A stretch of 64,000 bases of DNA from Loxodes magnus (Eukaryota > Ciliophora > Karyorelictea > Loxodida > Loxodidae), in NCBI GenBank assembly GCA_946699065.1, contig CAMPDV010000023.1:930001-994000 (forward strand). The letters are read 5' to 3'. The stretch's first letter is position 1. Each line of letters starts with the position of its first letter. This document shows positions 37,489-50,740 of this stretch, one piece after another. A program made the translations under genes and the position numbers. The notes below the pieces were generated by a model that was not told where the DNA came from, did no database searches, and saw nothing but the letters and a program-made list of their open reading frames with translations.

Positions 37489-38496
37489 ATGGTAGAAGGG
37501 TTCAAGAAAGGCTTTTATACCACCTCCTAAAAAGGGGAGAGAAAGTAAGAACCCTCATCTCTAACTAACACGTCTTCTTCCTAGAAATAATCTTCTTCTC
37601 AAAACCTTCAAGAATAATAGACTCAACTAGGAACTTCCAGGCCAACCACTAAGATGGGAAAAAAGCGCCAAAAGGCTACCTCGATGACACCAACTGAAGA
37701 GAAAGGACCTAGAAAGGTGCTGGAGACGCAAGAAGCAGCAGCCGTGCGAGAGTTTGCGATGCCACAGTTCCAGGAAGAACAGGCATAAATTTTAGTCGCA
37801 TTCTCTGACCTGAAGGAGGAAGTAAAGAAGCTACGATTAGAGAATAGAGCTCTAAAAAATCAAGTTACTGAGCTCAAGGAATGGAAAGAAAGCTTCTGGG
37901 AAATCTGCGATCGAGAGCAAAACACTTTCTTCATGGAAATGGGATTGCTGCAGCAGAGAACAACTGTGCTTGAAGAGAACAGCAAGTAGCAACAGTAGTA
38001 GGAATTCAAAGTTAAGACAATTCAAGATCCAATGTACATAGAAGGAGCTATTAATTTACCGAGGAGTCCAGACAAGAAATGAATTAGGAATAAACCAAGA
38101 TGTTTTGTATGCAAACAAACTGGACATAAATATAGACAATGTTAGAAATTGAAATTAATTAAATAATAGTACTGGAATAGAAAATAATAAGAAAAATAAT
38201 AGTACTAATATTAGGATAAGATTAGACGAGAATTCTGTAACTAATTTTATCCGTCAGGAGGTCAAATCTACAAACCGAAGTGTTATACAATCTAAGGCGA
38301 CTGAAGAAAGAGTCCTGAAGGGAGCTGGTTCCAGCCAGGCTATCAAACTGGTCCTGTGAACACGAGGTTGAAAGTCCTCCAAGTTCACTAAACTCCAATT
38401 TAAACTTTTTAATTTAATATAATCTAATTAAATTTATAATATAATTTATATAAAATTGAATAGTTTATCTGTTATAAGAATACAGATATGTTCTGA
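37489..38496 (+). CDS. Gag-like zinc-knuckle element protein, copy C
   Basis: Starts MVEGFKKGFYTTS, then a Ser/Gln-rich segment, a basic patch (MGKKRQKA near 37652), a long coiled coil (FSDLKEEVKKLRLENRALKN) and an intact CCHC knuckle, CFVCKQTGHKYRQC, at about 38101-38142. After it come YPSGGQIYKPK and, if TGA 38302 is Trp, SPEGSWFQPGYQTG. The homologous tail in copy G supports Trp. Conserved sequence ends about 38395; the formal stop is TGA 38494-38496. GC content is much higher than the flanks. This is the best preserved copy together with G. Confidence 0.72.
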
Positions 38497-39294
38497 TTAT
38501 ATAAATAATCTACATATGATTTCTAGTATTAATAATTACCATATATTTTTAATTACATAGGTATATATTTTATTTTTTATTGTCTATAAACATTATATTT
38601 TATTTAAGAACCTTTTTTAAATATAAAAGATTATGTTAAAGAGATTCCAATTAATTTCTTGTTGATTTTTGATTTATTTAAAAAATAAATTTTTAATTAA
38701 ATTTTAAATGAAAAATGTAAAATATTAGATATTTTAAAGTTGACTATGTCTATTAAAATACAAAATTATTTATAATTTATATTACATTTAGGTAAAATAA
38801 TAGAATTATTTATTTTTAGATTATTTTTATATAATTATGAAAATAAACTTTAATCATTTATTTTATTTTTGTCGAAATGTCAGATATAGGATATAATTTT
38901 ATTATAAATTAAACAATGAGAAAGTATTTAAATTAACATATTTGTAAATTAATAATTATTGCATATATTTTAATTTTATATTGCTTTATTTTATCTTATA
39001 ATATGTTAAGATTTAAAAATTAATAAATTTTAAATAGTATAAATATTAATATTTATATTAACTCCTTTAAATACATTTTTTAGAAATCTATTATTAGCTT
39101 TATTTTATGTAATGAGAAAAAATTCATTTTTTTAAGTTTCATTGTTCGAAGATCTTTATAAGGAAATAATATAGGAAAGAAGATTCATTAAAGCTTCTAA
39201 ATATATTCTTTAAATAGCTTAAAGGTAATTTGTAATTCCTATAAATTTCTTTCTTTCATCCTAAATAAAAATGATATCATAGTATGCTTTCTTC
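38497..39294. other. AT-rich spacer
   Basis: Nothing recognised. Confidence 0.4.
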
Positions 39295-39385
39295 TTTATG
39301 AATTATTATATCAATTTCTATTAAGAAGAGGGTTAATTAGAAGATGGCGTGGTATGAGAATTTGCTATTTTCTATTCTGCTTAAC
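39295..39385 (-). repeat. Fragment of gag-like element 5' region
   Basis: The stretch taagaagagggttaattaga and following bases match copy B around 36980-37060 with mismatches. Only the N-terminal coding part remains. Confidence 0.45.
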
Positions 39386-39689
39386 TGCTAAGTATCTTAG
39401 ATTATTTTTCATTATATAAATCATATTTTAAAATAAATTCTTTATTTTTATAAAATTTTTTAATCAAAATAAGTTCATCATAGGATTTTTCTTAACTGAA
39501 ATAAAAATTATTTTTTTTGTTTTCTTATATAATTTAAATTGATAATATGAAACAAAAAATTTAAATTCATCAAAAATTTTATGATAAAAAAAAAAATTTA
39601 AATTTATCTAAAATAAATAAAAACTTAATTATGAAAATTTAAATAATAATAATAATAGTAAACTAAATTAAAAAAAAATGTTTTGGCAT

Positions 39690-40490
39690 ATTCTGGACTT
39701 TCAACCAGTTCATGCCGCCATTTTTTTGACTCGGATGGATACTGCGACCATTTTTTTTATGTGGATGGTTACCACTAATTACTTTCAAAAGAGCACATAG
39801 ACAGTTTTTATTTGTATATTCCTGTTGGAGTTATCCATAGAAAATTCAATGCTCTTCATGTTCTTTATTATACCTTTTCATTTAATTTCTTTCATTCTCA
39901 GCATCTTCTTAATAAGTGGTAATTGGATTGGCAATATCAACATTATTTTTTAATCTTCTTTTGACTAATATGTTTTTTAAATAGCTTATTTTCAATATTT
40001 TCTAGTCTTTTAATTAAGTTATTATCATATCTAATTTCTTTCTGTTCTTAAACACTTTATAATGGAGTGAAAGTTTTTTCAATTTCCATCTTTGATTACG
40101 TTAAGATTTTTATTGCGATTACATTCAAAGTTGTTCTTCCGTTATTACCTTGTTTTCTATTAGCTGATTCTTAAGGATTTCCATTTCATTATTTTGCACG
40201 TCAATGTTTGTTGTAAGTTCCCATATTAATAAATCTTAATTATATATTGTTTCTTCGTATCGGGATATAATTTTTTACATTTGTTCGATCTTTTGTCGTA
40301 GTTCCTCTGAAATATCTGATTTAAATTCCTCAGCTTGCAAAGTTCCGATCATTATTTTACCTTATGAGTCGGAACTTGATTCTTCTTATTGTTTTTCTTT
40401 TTATCGAAGTACTTAAGCAGCCTTTTTCCGAGCATTTCTTATTTGATTTTTATTTAGTCTAATGTTCTGCTCTTTCTTTTTTTTCCGAAA
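39690..40490 (-). pseudogene. Gag-like element protein, copy E (E/F subfamily)
   Basis: Belongs with copy F: NIRLNKNQIRNARKKAAQ corresponds to SIRLSKNQIKNAKRKAAK there. A coiled coil and an intact knuckle CWYCQSNYHLLRRC are followed by ITPTGIYK and a Trp-rich C-terminus. No ATG is found at the start and one 1-bp shift (between RNQ and MEIEKT) is needed, so it is probably inactive, unless an undetected small intron or upstream exon repairs it. Confidence 0.6.
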
Positions 40491-40561
40491 ATTTAAATTG
40501 TTTAAATTGTTATAAATTATTATTCTTATATATAATTTTTATTATATAATTTTTAGAACCG

Positions 40562-41070
40562 CCATAGTTGTTCGAAGATGAACAACAAGTTCATCTTCAT
40601 CAGAGGTTGGGGAAGTTAAGTACCCATAATCGACTTTATGTCTTCCTCTGCTTTTGTTTGACCTCGAGACATAAGATTCTTAGACCTTCGACGTTGGCTT
40701 GACTTGGTTTCGTTTATTTTTAATACTGGAACGAAAAAGAAATAATATTGCGAGCTACATCAGAGGTGGGGAATTTAAGTACCCATAATTGACACATGTC
40801 GTCCTCTGCTTTGGTGATGCAATGAGACACAATCCTGCCATGTCCTTGGACCTCCAGCAAGTATTAAAGATTACGAGTATTCTAAAATTATATCGGTATT
40901 GAACATTTTTATCAGTACTGAATAATTGTACCAGTATTGAACAAAGTTTATCAGTATCTGATAATTTTATCAGTAAGAAACATTCTTGACAGTATGAAAC
41001 TTTTTTTTAAAGAGCTGCGCACCAACGAGAGTGCTACGCGCTCTATAATCAAATTTATTTATTTATTTAT
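40562..41070 (+). mobile_element. SINE-like element, copy 1
   Basis: About 500 bp repeated at 46423-46928 and 58935-59346 in the opposite orientation. The 5' end starts ccatagttgttcgaag. The body contains two related subunits, each with a tatgggtact core (reverse orientation) bounded by CAGAGG/CCTCTG. The 3' end carries a hairpin (agctgcgcaccaacgagagt, then gctacgcgctct) followed by (ATTT)n. The microsatellite tail and truncated copies sharing only the 3' end are typical of SINE/LINE retroposition. No protein is encoded. Confidence 0.65.
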
Positions 41071-41389
41071 AGTATTTTATTTCATAAAATGTAGTATATT
41101 AAGAAATATATTTATCATAAAAATATTTTTACATATTTTAAGCGTTTATTGCTTTAATTTCGAATTTAGATTATTACTAAATAATTTAAAGAAGATATGA
41201 ATTTACTAGAAATTCATTTTTTTACTAATTATGTTGTTACAAAAATCTATTTATTATAGTTGTCTGCTATTTTTTACTATTTATTAAGTTTTACAATTTA
41301 TTAATTTAAACTTTTATTAAGCTATTATAATTATTTATTATTGACAATTGCTTTTTTTTAACCAAATTATTTTTATTATATATATAAAT

Positions 41390-41696
41390 AACCAGGGAAG
41401 AGCAATTCTCCAACTGAAGCTGAAATAAACTCTGGTACCAGGAAGTTCTCAATATTTCAAGAACCAGCCAAGAGACAAGATCGAAGAGGCTTAAAGTATC
41501 ATTAATGACGAAAGATGCCAGATACTAAGGTCTCTTAGGGTAGCATTCCGATCGCGGCCCTATAGAAGACAGAATTCACAAGGGAATGCTAGCACTGTGG
41601 AAGACTTCAACAAGTAATTTTTTTATTTTAAAAACTTTTATTAAAGAGCTCCGCACCATTGATATGCTACACGCTCTATAATCTCATTTATTTATC
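41390..41696 (+). mobile_element. SINE-like element with a different body but the same 3' tail
   Basis: A GC-rich body (starting ccagggaagagcaattctcc) unlike copy 1, followed by the same tail hairpin in diverged form (agagctccgcaccattgata) and atttattt. Shared tails on unrelated bodies are expected for SINEs that use one LINE partner. Confidence 0.5.
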
Positions 41697-42189
41697 AAAT
41701 TTAAACTAAGAACATTCTTAATATTGTTGATGTTATGTCTTTAAAAATTAAAAATATGTTGACTTATACTTTTATAACGATAAATAGAAGCTTTTTATTT
41801 TTAAAGCTAGGAATATAATAAGATTAAGTCACTCTTTAATTATTCAGAAGCTTGTGTTTTTTAAACATTGATAAAAGTAAAATGAAGTGATGCTTTTACT
41901 ATTAAATTCCTTTATATATTTATTACACTAATTAAACTTATAAAATATTTATTTATTTTAATAATTTTTAATTCTCTTACACTCTTCAAATATTATTTAA
42001 TTATTTATTTTTTATTTCTTTTTAAAGATTTTTAAATTAAAAAGCATAGGAAAATATATTTATACATTAGTTTGCAGTTATATCTATAGTTGCTCTTCTT
42101 ATTAATAAAGCATTAGAGATAGGAACTTTTTTAAGATAATTAGATTATTAAGAATGGTTAAATTTTAATTTATAATGAGATAATTTAAA

Positions 42190-42600
42190 TAAATAAATTG
42201 ATTATATAGCACGAAGCATCTTGTTGGCACCTAGTTCTTTAAATATTAATATTTATATAAAAAAATGTTCTCATACTTCTTGTTGTAATTCTATTCGTCC
42301 AATGAATCATGTCAGCTTCTCAAAATGAGGATTCTGTTTTTTTTAAATTATTCTTAAATTTTGAAGTAAATGCTCCAATCTTCTTGAATAAGATCCAAAT
42401 AAGAATTAGTAATAAGTCATTAGCAGACCCTTCAGTCAAACGTTCACAATGCTAGCGAAAACCCTCGGGAAGTTAGGCTTATATCTTCCGAACTTGACAA
42501 TCCTTCTCCGTGGTGGCATCTAGTGCGAAATTATACGCAATGCAGTATACACTGTATCAAATTGCCTACTAATTCTTCTGATTGCTGCCTACATCAAGAT
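42190..42600 (-). mobile_element. SINE-like element, third body type, diverged tail
   Basis: On the minus strand a relatively GC-rich body begins gatgtaggcagcaatcagaa near 42597 and ends with the tail hairpin gtgccaacaagatgcttcgt, then an ATTT-like run at 42190. The tail is clearly related to that of copy 1; the body is not. Confidence 0.45.
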
Positions 42601-43587
42601 TTTTTATTATAATAATTTTAAAATAAAGGCAAAGTTTACTTAATTATACTCATAAAATATACTAACAATTAGATTTATTAATAAATATATAAAACTATAA
42701 AATTTATTGGGATTTATTTAGCTATGAAAAAAGTGTTAGTTAGTAATGAAGAAATATTTTAATAAGATATTTATTTTACTAGTATAATTATATATAATCA
42801 AAACAACTAACTAAATAAGTTATTGCTTTACATTTAAGACTTTTTATTTTAATTACATTTACCAGATAATAAATTATTAATTTCAGAAATATAGCCTCTT
42901 TTAATAATTACTAATCACTTAAATAACTTAATGTAATACATAACTTAAAAGGCTTAAAGAATGTTTTAGTTGTATATAAGTAAAAAGTTATTTTTTTAAA
43001 GTTTTTCTAAATAATTAGATTAAATTTAAATTAAATAGCTTAAAATAAAAGTTTTAGCAATAATTATTTATAATTAAAAACTTTAAATTAAAATTTCTGG
43101 AATTTTTATCATCTAAAATTTAATATTTCCATAGCAATATAATCAGATTAATTTAGATAGTAGATAGTTTTACTTATATGTAGATAAGAAAGATTATAAC
43201 TATAATATATGATAAACTAAATGTTAATTAAAAATTTTCATTTTCAATTATTTTTTTGCTTCATATTACATTTCTCTAAAACTTTGAAATTAATTTATTA
43301 ATTTTCGATACTCAAGTCTAAAGCTTTATTTCAGCAATCTACTTTAGTAATTATTAACTAATTTTACTTTTCTTAATTTTATTAATTTTCCTTTTTGTTA
43401 TCGTAAAGAACTGGTTGGTCTTAATGATTAATTTAATCTAATTACAGTTATCATTATCATTATGACTTATTTCATTCTATTACCTTTGTGCTTTATTTTA
43501 ATAGTTTACCATAGTTATCAGGCAATATTGTATTATTTAAGCTTTCCTTATTATTTTAACAATCTAACTATTCATATTCACCCTCAC
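42601..43587. other. AT-rich spacer
   Basis: Nothing recognised; includes the 3' flank of the receptor paralog. Confidence 0.4.
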
Positions 43588-46500
43588 TCAACTTTATTAT
43601 TAAGAAATGCTTTCCTACTAAATTTGAATTTCTTCTTATTATTTTAGAAATGAAGCAGAGCTTCTTCCATTGATACTTATTAAATGCATAATTTTATTTC
43701 TTTAGCTTAATTTTTCTTATCCTGACTTTGAATTTCTTCTTAAGTTTTCCTCAAATTGATTGTTCATTATTTTTAACCTTTAATCCTATGCCTTTACATG
43801 CTCAGAAAGAATTTCCACATCTTAATTTAGTCTAAAGGCAAATCGAAATAAATTAATTTTGTCAGGCTTAATCATTAACAATAAATCAGGAGCTCGCTTT
43901 GATAGAAGTAAGCCTATCAAAAAAATAATGGAGCAACTAGCTAATAGAGTATAAAAGAAAATTTCTTCCTTTTCTCTAATGAAACTGTATATTGTAATGA
44001 TAAATGAAAATTGAAATATGATAGCAACTAAAGTTATATATACTTTATTCACTTTCTCATATATAAAAGGCTTCTTCAAAATTTTATATATGAGGCAGCA
44101 GAAAATTACAATAATAAATATGATTGAGTATATAGATTCGTATTTTTTTTGTAATAGCTTATTACAAATTATTAGAATAACTCGAAGATGGAAAAAACTA
44201 AGTTTGCTTAGGGATATTACTTTATATGAAGAAACTCTGAATAGAGAAATTATCAATTAAGCTTTACCAATATTTCTAAAGGCAGATAAATTAAAATGAT
44301 GGTTGCAGTAACAATCATCTAAATTATATGGGTATATTCATAGGAACCAAAGGAGCAATCCTTATTTAAAAATACTTATTCTTTAGATATTTCGAAGTTA
44401 ATGTTATCGTCTCTTCCATTTAAGCATTTAAATATTTCGATTAGGGAATTTAAGCCTGGTATCATTAATGTTTAACTTGTAAAAGAACCTAAAAAAAAGA
44501 AGTGGTTCCAATAACTCTGAAAATTATACTTTATTTTAGTTATAGTTTCATTAAGAAAGCAATTATTAATAGTATTTATGACATTAAAGTCTTAAGACAA
44601 ATGTAAAAGAATATCCAGAACTAAACTCTATTTAGCTTAATTTCTAATATATTGGCTGATGAAATGCTAAGTTATCACTAAAATTTAATATTATATCATC
44701 ATAATTAGTACTTAGCGAAAATAGTTATAACAGTGTAAAAAAGGTAAAAATATAAAATTGATCTTCTTTGCTAATTCAGTGCTTTTATGTTAGTTTATTC
44801 AATTATACTGCTTTTCATATCTTTAAGTCAACAAAAACTATTATTAAAGTATAAATGAATATAAAAATTGAAACTACTATTAAAATTATACAACCTTCTT
44901 CATAGTCATCTACCTTTCTTTCTGTAAAACTACAATCATTGCTGTATTTTTCGAAGTTATCTTTAGGTAAGTTTGTACTATTATCATTTCATATTATATC
45001 TCCGTTTACCATCCGTCATACTATAGAACAAGTAGGACAATAAATTTACTTGTTTACCTCGTAGGTATTTCCCTACCAATCTCTTAAATCGTTTAAAAAG
45101 TAAAAGCCTATAGTATCTCTAAAATTATCTGCTAAGTTAAATTTAACTCTTCCACTGCAACCTTAAAATCTTGTTTATCTAATATTTTAAACTAGCACAT
45201 TTCCATCTTAGTAGTCTTAACCATTGTTGATAGTTGTTTAAAGACCATGTGCCAAAATAAGTGGCACCTCAAAAACGAAACAGGAAACGTCACTTTCTGG
45301 TAAGCATTATTTCTAAAGTTAATATAATTTCTATCCTTCTTCTCCTGAATATTCTTCAGGATAGATAACTACTGCTCCATTCAAAAGCTTTTTAGTAGAT
45401 TCTACTGTTTCTTGATTAGTCATGTTAGAAATCAAAAAGGATGTGGGAAAAAGAGTGACAAATTAAACATCTCCAGGCTTTACTCCTAATTTAATAAGTT
45501 TATTCGAAGCATAGAGAACAAAATCATAGCAAGGAAAGCAAACTATTATTTTAATCTCTTTTTAAACGATTTCTAAGGCTATTTAGATTCATAAAGAAGT
45601 ATTTTTAACGTTGTTTAAGAATCTTTGCTTGTTTAAAATAGTTCTTCCAGTATTATTTGCTCATTCTATTATTTAATTTTAAATTGAAAGTTAGTCAGGT
45701 TCTCTTGAATCTTAATAAAGCCCAAAGCGACGTCAACCTTTTTATTCTAAAAACTTAATAATCATAAAACCAAAATTTACGTGAGATGAATAGTTTATTA
45801 CAACTGTAGGGAACTGTTTATTGTTACTGAGAATTGATTCCATAGTAGCAAGTGCGTAAGGCATGTCTTTTATAATTTATTAAAGTAAATAATAGGTTGG
45901 AATATTAGTAACTATTATCAAGGTTCCATAATGAGCTACTCCTAATTTAAAATAGTTTTCTAGCAAAATGTTCAATGTCCAGTTCATGTCAAAAAATACT
46001 CCTCCATAAGAAATTGGATTAGCCTATAAATGATAATTTCAGAGCAAATTGTTATCTTTATTGACATATTAAACGACGCAAGGAGTATGTGTTATTTAAG
46101 AAACTGATATTTCTATCGACTGATAATCAAAGGGTTCATTTAAATGAGTAGCGTAACTAAACTCTATATTTAATTCTCCTTTAGGAGCAACAAGAGTAGG
46201 GTCAGGCCAGACAACTTCATTAACTTCAATGATTTATCTATTTATTATTTAAAAGATTTCAACGTTCATACTTTATTGCTTATTATATACTGAAAATTTT
46301 GGTATTATTTTTTGATTGGCAAATAATAATTTCTAGCTTCTTTTGAATTAATCCTTGAAAGTTTTATAAATTTGAACTATAAAAAGAATCAATAAAGTAA
46401 AAAACGTTAAATATATAATAAATAATAAATAAATAAATAAACTTGATTATAGAGCGCGTGGCACTCTCATTGGTGCGCAGCCCTTTAAAAAAAATATTTC

Positions 46501-47800
46501 ATACTGACAAGAATGTTTCTTACTGATAAAATTATCATATACTGGTAGATCTTGTTCAATACTGGTATAATTATTCAGTACTGATAAAAATGTTCAATAC
46601 TGATATAATTTAAGAATACTCGTAATCTTTTCTACTTGTTGGAGGTCCAAGGACATGGTAGAATTGTGTCTCATTGCATCACCAAAGCAGAGGACGACAT
46701 GTGTCAATTATGGGTACTTAAATTCCCCACTTCTGATGAAGCTTGCAATATTATTCCTTTTTCGTTCCAGAATTAAATTTAAATTAAGCCAGTGCCGAAG
46801 GTCTAAGAATCTTATGTCTCGAGGCCAAACCAAAGCAGAGGAAGACATAAGTCGATTATGGGTACTTAACTTCCCCAACCTCTGATGAAGATGACCTTGT
46901 TGTTCACCTTCGAACAACTATGGCAGTTTTAAATATATAATAAAAGATAAAATCATAATGGCTTTTATATACATATTTAAATGGTGTCAAAACAATAAGT
47001 CCGTTTCTTAGAATTTCTTTATTAAGGTAAGATTACTCTCTAATAGTTTTGTTATGTCCTCATGAAAAATATTAGAACTTTCAAAACTGTTAATTCAAGT
47101 GTATTGCTGAAACGTAAATTTTTGGTAAGTTCCTATGTTTAGATTAAATGCTTATCAGCATAGATCTAATGAAACTATTATGATTGAACTTCCATATATT
47201 CTTATTGATTTGGGAATTTCTTCTTATAGTCTTTGTTGTAGTCAAGTTTGATTACAATTATTTAGTCCATAATAACTTTTATGATATATGTTTATGGATG
47301 TTGATACTTTGGCTTTTTGAAAATTTTGCATTATATCTATAGGTTTATAAAATATATTTTAATTTTACTGAATCAAAGAAAAACCTTTAAAGTTAAATAT
47401 ATCTAACAAGATGCTTAAAGCTTCCCCTTCTTACTGGTAGTTAGGAATGATTGAATAAGTATTTTGCTTAAAGTTATTAAATTAAGTTCTATAACTTATT
47501 AGATGTATTAAGTTTTTGTTATTTAAGCTAATTGCTAGAGAAATTAAGGTTTTTACGATAAATCAATTATAATACTCACCTTCATTTACTCTAATTTTTG
47601 GAATAATGACAATACTTCTGTTACTTTTTTATTTCTACTGGAATTGGAACAAACTAATCTTTTTAAAATTTGCTCGTATAAAGTTAATAAGTCACAAATT
47701 CTGAGATATGAGGAGGAGAAAATTGAGAACTAATTATTGCAACATTAATGCTATTACAGAATGAAAATGCAAAAGCTGTTAAAAGAAGAAAAAAGTTCAT
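43588..47800 (-). pseudogene. Receptor-like PBP/multi-TM protein, paralog 1, split by a SINE
   Basis: Paralog of the gene at 59398-63213. The minus-strand ATG at 47798-47800 starts a signal peptide (MNFFLLLTAFAFSFCNS). The ectodomain follows in several frames joined by small introns (for example 20 nt gtaatcttaccttaataaag) and at least one unexplained 1-2 nt shift near 47630. The N-terminal part ends at LRNGLIVLTP, then a 506-bp SINE-like insertion (46423-46928) intervenes, and the rest continues with VVWPDPTLVAP, GCSGRVKF, CPTC, the conserved KCLNGRDDN loop and membrane segments. C-terminal tail ends at TGA 43588-43590. Insertion and shifts make a pseudogene likely; splicing out the SINE is the alternative. 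Confidence 0.65.
46423..46928 (-). mobile_element. SINE-like element, copy 3, with 16-bp target-site duplication
   Basis: Reverse-orientation copy of 40562-41070. The sequence ttaaatatataataaa occurs at 46407-46422 and again at 46929-46944, exactly flanking the element, so this is a target-site duplication. The tail is (AAAT)n next to the hairpin agagcgcgtggcactctcat. It sits inside receptor paralog 1. Confidence 0.8.
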
Positions 47801-48261
47801 CCCTATTATCTAAATTAACTTCGAAGTGTATTTTACATATAAACACATATTATGAGTCATCTACCACGTATTACCAAGAATTAAAACGATTTAAAGATTA
47901 AATTTATAAATTAGATCATTAAAATAGAAAATTCAATTTCAATACTCAAATCAATTCAATCATCCTTAAATTTATTTAATATCATAATTTAGTCTAATAT
48001 GAACTTAAATTTTGAGTAATTTACAAAACAAAAGCTAAAAAAAATTAGGGAATTATTTATATTCATAGCAAATTATTTAAATTATGATTAGTAACTTAAA
48101 ACACTAAATATATTAAAATAATTTAGCTTTAAGATTATTGTAATTTGGATTTTACTAAGTTTCATAGCTTTCATTCATTCATTTAAAAAAGATAAATTTT
48201 TAGTTTAAAAACAAATCTAAATGGTTACTTTAATATATAGTATATAGTAAACTAAAAGTAA
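47801..48261. other. AT-rich spacer
   Basis: Upstream of receptor paralog 1; nothing recognised. Confidence 0.4.
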
Positions 48262-49068
48262 TTAAAGTTTAGCGTTCCCTGGATTTTCAACCAGGTTTTT
48301 GCTACCATTTTTTTAGCGTGGATGGATACCACGCCATTTTTTTTTGTGGATGGAACCACTGAGAATCTTCTGTCTTTTATACGAATATCTTCTTCTTGTA
48401 AATTCCCGTTTCGGTGATTCAGAGTCTGCTAAGCATTCTTAACGTTCTTTGTTGTTCATTCATCTAAATTTATCTTCACTGATCGCAATTTTGTAATAGG
48501 TGTCACTTTGATTTGCAATAATAGCAATTTTTGATTGGTCTTTTCTTGAATCTCTTCAGAAATACTTTTTTTTCAAGTTAATCGATTCTTTGGAGTAATT
48601 CTATATTAATCTTTTCGTCATTCTATTTTTCTTGGATGTTTGTTTATGTAGAAACTTTTTCAATAATCATATTTTGTTCTTGCTTAAAATTCGATTGAGA
48701 TTATTCATATAGTTACTATTCCGTGACTAAATTATTTTAAATCAATTGTCGTCTTATTATTAGTAGCTCGTTGTTTTAATCTTCGATAGTATTCATTAGT
48801 TCTCTTATTTTTTCCCCTTGATTGTAAATTGTTTCCTAATAATTTTGTATTATTGTTTTCATTTAGTCAATTTATATTTAGATTTCTGATTATTTTTGTA
48901 CTTTTACTGGATTCGTCTCTATTGTTCCAATTATAACTTTTCCTTCAGATGAGGAACTTGATTTATCTTCTTCTTGTTATTGTTTCTGCATTAGTTTCGC
49001 AGCTTTCCTTTTTGCGTTCTTAATTTGGTTTTTGGAAAGGCGAATAGATTATTCAATTTTTTTTTTTA
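48262..49068 (-). CDS. Gag-like zinc-knuckle element protein, copy F (E/F subfamily)
   Basis: One open frame of about 265 codons: a basic N-terminus (SIRLSKNQIKNAKRKAAK), a Ser-rich stretch, a long Q/E-rich coiled coil, then an intact CCHC knuckle CYYCKSKWHLLQNC preceded by KRPIKN. It is followed by WITETGIYKKK and a tail with WFHPQ and MAWYPSTLKKW. No ATG is seen at the beginning (the frame opens with ATA and a run of AAA), so the element may be 5' truncated or spliced. The same tail is recognisable in copy E, which shows it is coding. No polymerase gene nearby. Confidence 0.6.
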
Positions 49069-50159
49069 TGGTTACTTTAATTTAATTTATTTTTTAATTA
49101 TATTAATTTTATTAGACTTTAATAGTTGATAACATTGCCTAAAATTAATAAATAATTCATAAAACCAAAATTAAGATTTTATTTAGATAAATCATTTTCT
49201 AAATTATATTTAAAATATATATTTGGAATCTCCTATTTTCTCAAAATTTTCAAGAAAAATGAAAAGTTATCTAAAAAAATAAAGTAAAAAATTGAAATTA
49301 AAAAAGATAAAAATTAAAAAAAGTAGGATATATTTAAGGATGCTATTATATATCAACTTGTAGAGTGATCTCACTAAAATAATTTAAAAAAATTAGAATT
49401 TATGAAAAGTTGAGCAGATTATAAAGGGTATTTATAATTTATTTTTTAATTATTTAATTAATAAATACATCCTTTTGCTAATTTAGAAAACTTATTTTAA
49501 AGTTTTGAAATTTTAAGTAAAAATAAGGAATTAAGCTTATTAAATGGTCCATTATCTAACAAATTATATAAAAATAAACTAAAGTGAAATTTAACCCAAA
49601 TAAAGTTTAAAGTGTTTAAAGATAAATTTGATTTGATATTTTAAAGCTTTCTTTATTTTTTTATTTTTATAATATAAATTTATATAAATTAAATAAATAT
49701 AAAATCTATTTAAAAACTGTTCAAATATTTGAAAATTCTGGATTCGATATCCATAGATTCTTTTGATATTAAAAAAGTAAATATACTACTTGAAGATTAT
49801 TTTAAATTTATTTTAATTTTCTTTTTGAGCTTTTCTATGTCTAAAATTCCATTACTTTAAAAAGATTAATTCAAATAAAAATATTTTCATTTTGAAGAAT
49901 AACATAAAAAAGTAAAAAATTGAGTTTTAAATTATATTTAAAGTTAAAGATATAAATTTATTATTAACTAAACGAAAATATACTTTGTATTTAATAGAAC
50001 TATATTTATATTTTATAACAAAAAACAGATAAAATTAAATATTAAATTTTAAATAAATTAATAAAATCAAATAATTTAATTTATTATAAACAATATTTTT
50101 ATTTCATAATGTCAAAATTTCTACATATATAATAATAAAAATAATAATAATAATTATTA
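49069..50159. other. AT-rich spacer
   Basis: Nothing recognised. Confidence 0.4.
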
Positions 50160-50740
50160 TTATTATTTATATCGATTCCTCCTTCATTAGGTTCATCACT
50201 GTTTAAAATTTTGATATTTTTGTAAAAGTTATATCTCCAGATTTCAACTAAATCATTTTATTTAAATAAATATCTAGCCATATACCTCTTTTAATTACTA
50301 ATATCTTAATTCAGTCGAATTCGATTATAATTATTTTTTATTTCTTCTTTATTGCGCAAATGTAATGTCTTTAAGATTTCACTCCCTTTATACGTTTTTT
50401 CTATATTAAAATGTGTTCATATTTCCTACAATACTATCCCCTCTTTTTCTCTTTAATAGAAGTTTTTTTGCTGATTGAATATCCGATTCGACTAATGAAA
50501 GATCTTTCGATTATATACTTTTAAGAAAAATTTTTCAGTAAACTTAGCTAATTAGTTGAATTTAATTTACATTTATTAAATTCTAAAATTTTAAGATTGT
50601 GGATTTTCGTTTTTTATTACAAAAGTGTCAGAAGTAAAATAGAATATTTTTCTTTCAAGCTTTTGTACTTGGCGTTAAAGAATTCATTTTAAATAAAGCA
50701 TTTTTTAATTTTTAAAGGTAATTTACTGATTGGGGCTAAA
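50160..50740 (-). repeat. Element remnant related to 58160-58754
   Basis: The plus-strand segment cttcattaggttcatcactg resembles cttcaattaggttcgtcact near 58178. Read on the minus strand both give S-D-E-P-N, close to SDDPNERWYHFN just after copy G. The rest is a decayed coding-like frame. Confidence 0.4.

Noticed and set aside
40562..40640. Hammerhead-ribozyme core suggested by CTGATGA and a following hairpin (reverse strand)
   Set aside because: The hairpin directly extends into the GA of the motif and no proper GAAA core or cleavage-site stem is present.
46655..46917. Two overlapping ORFs (76 and 69 codons) on both strands
   Set aside because: They lie wholly inside a SINE-like copy and their frames are not conserved in the other copies.
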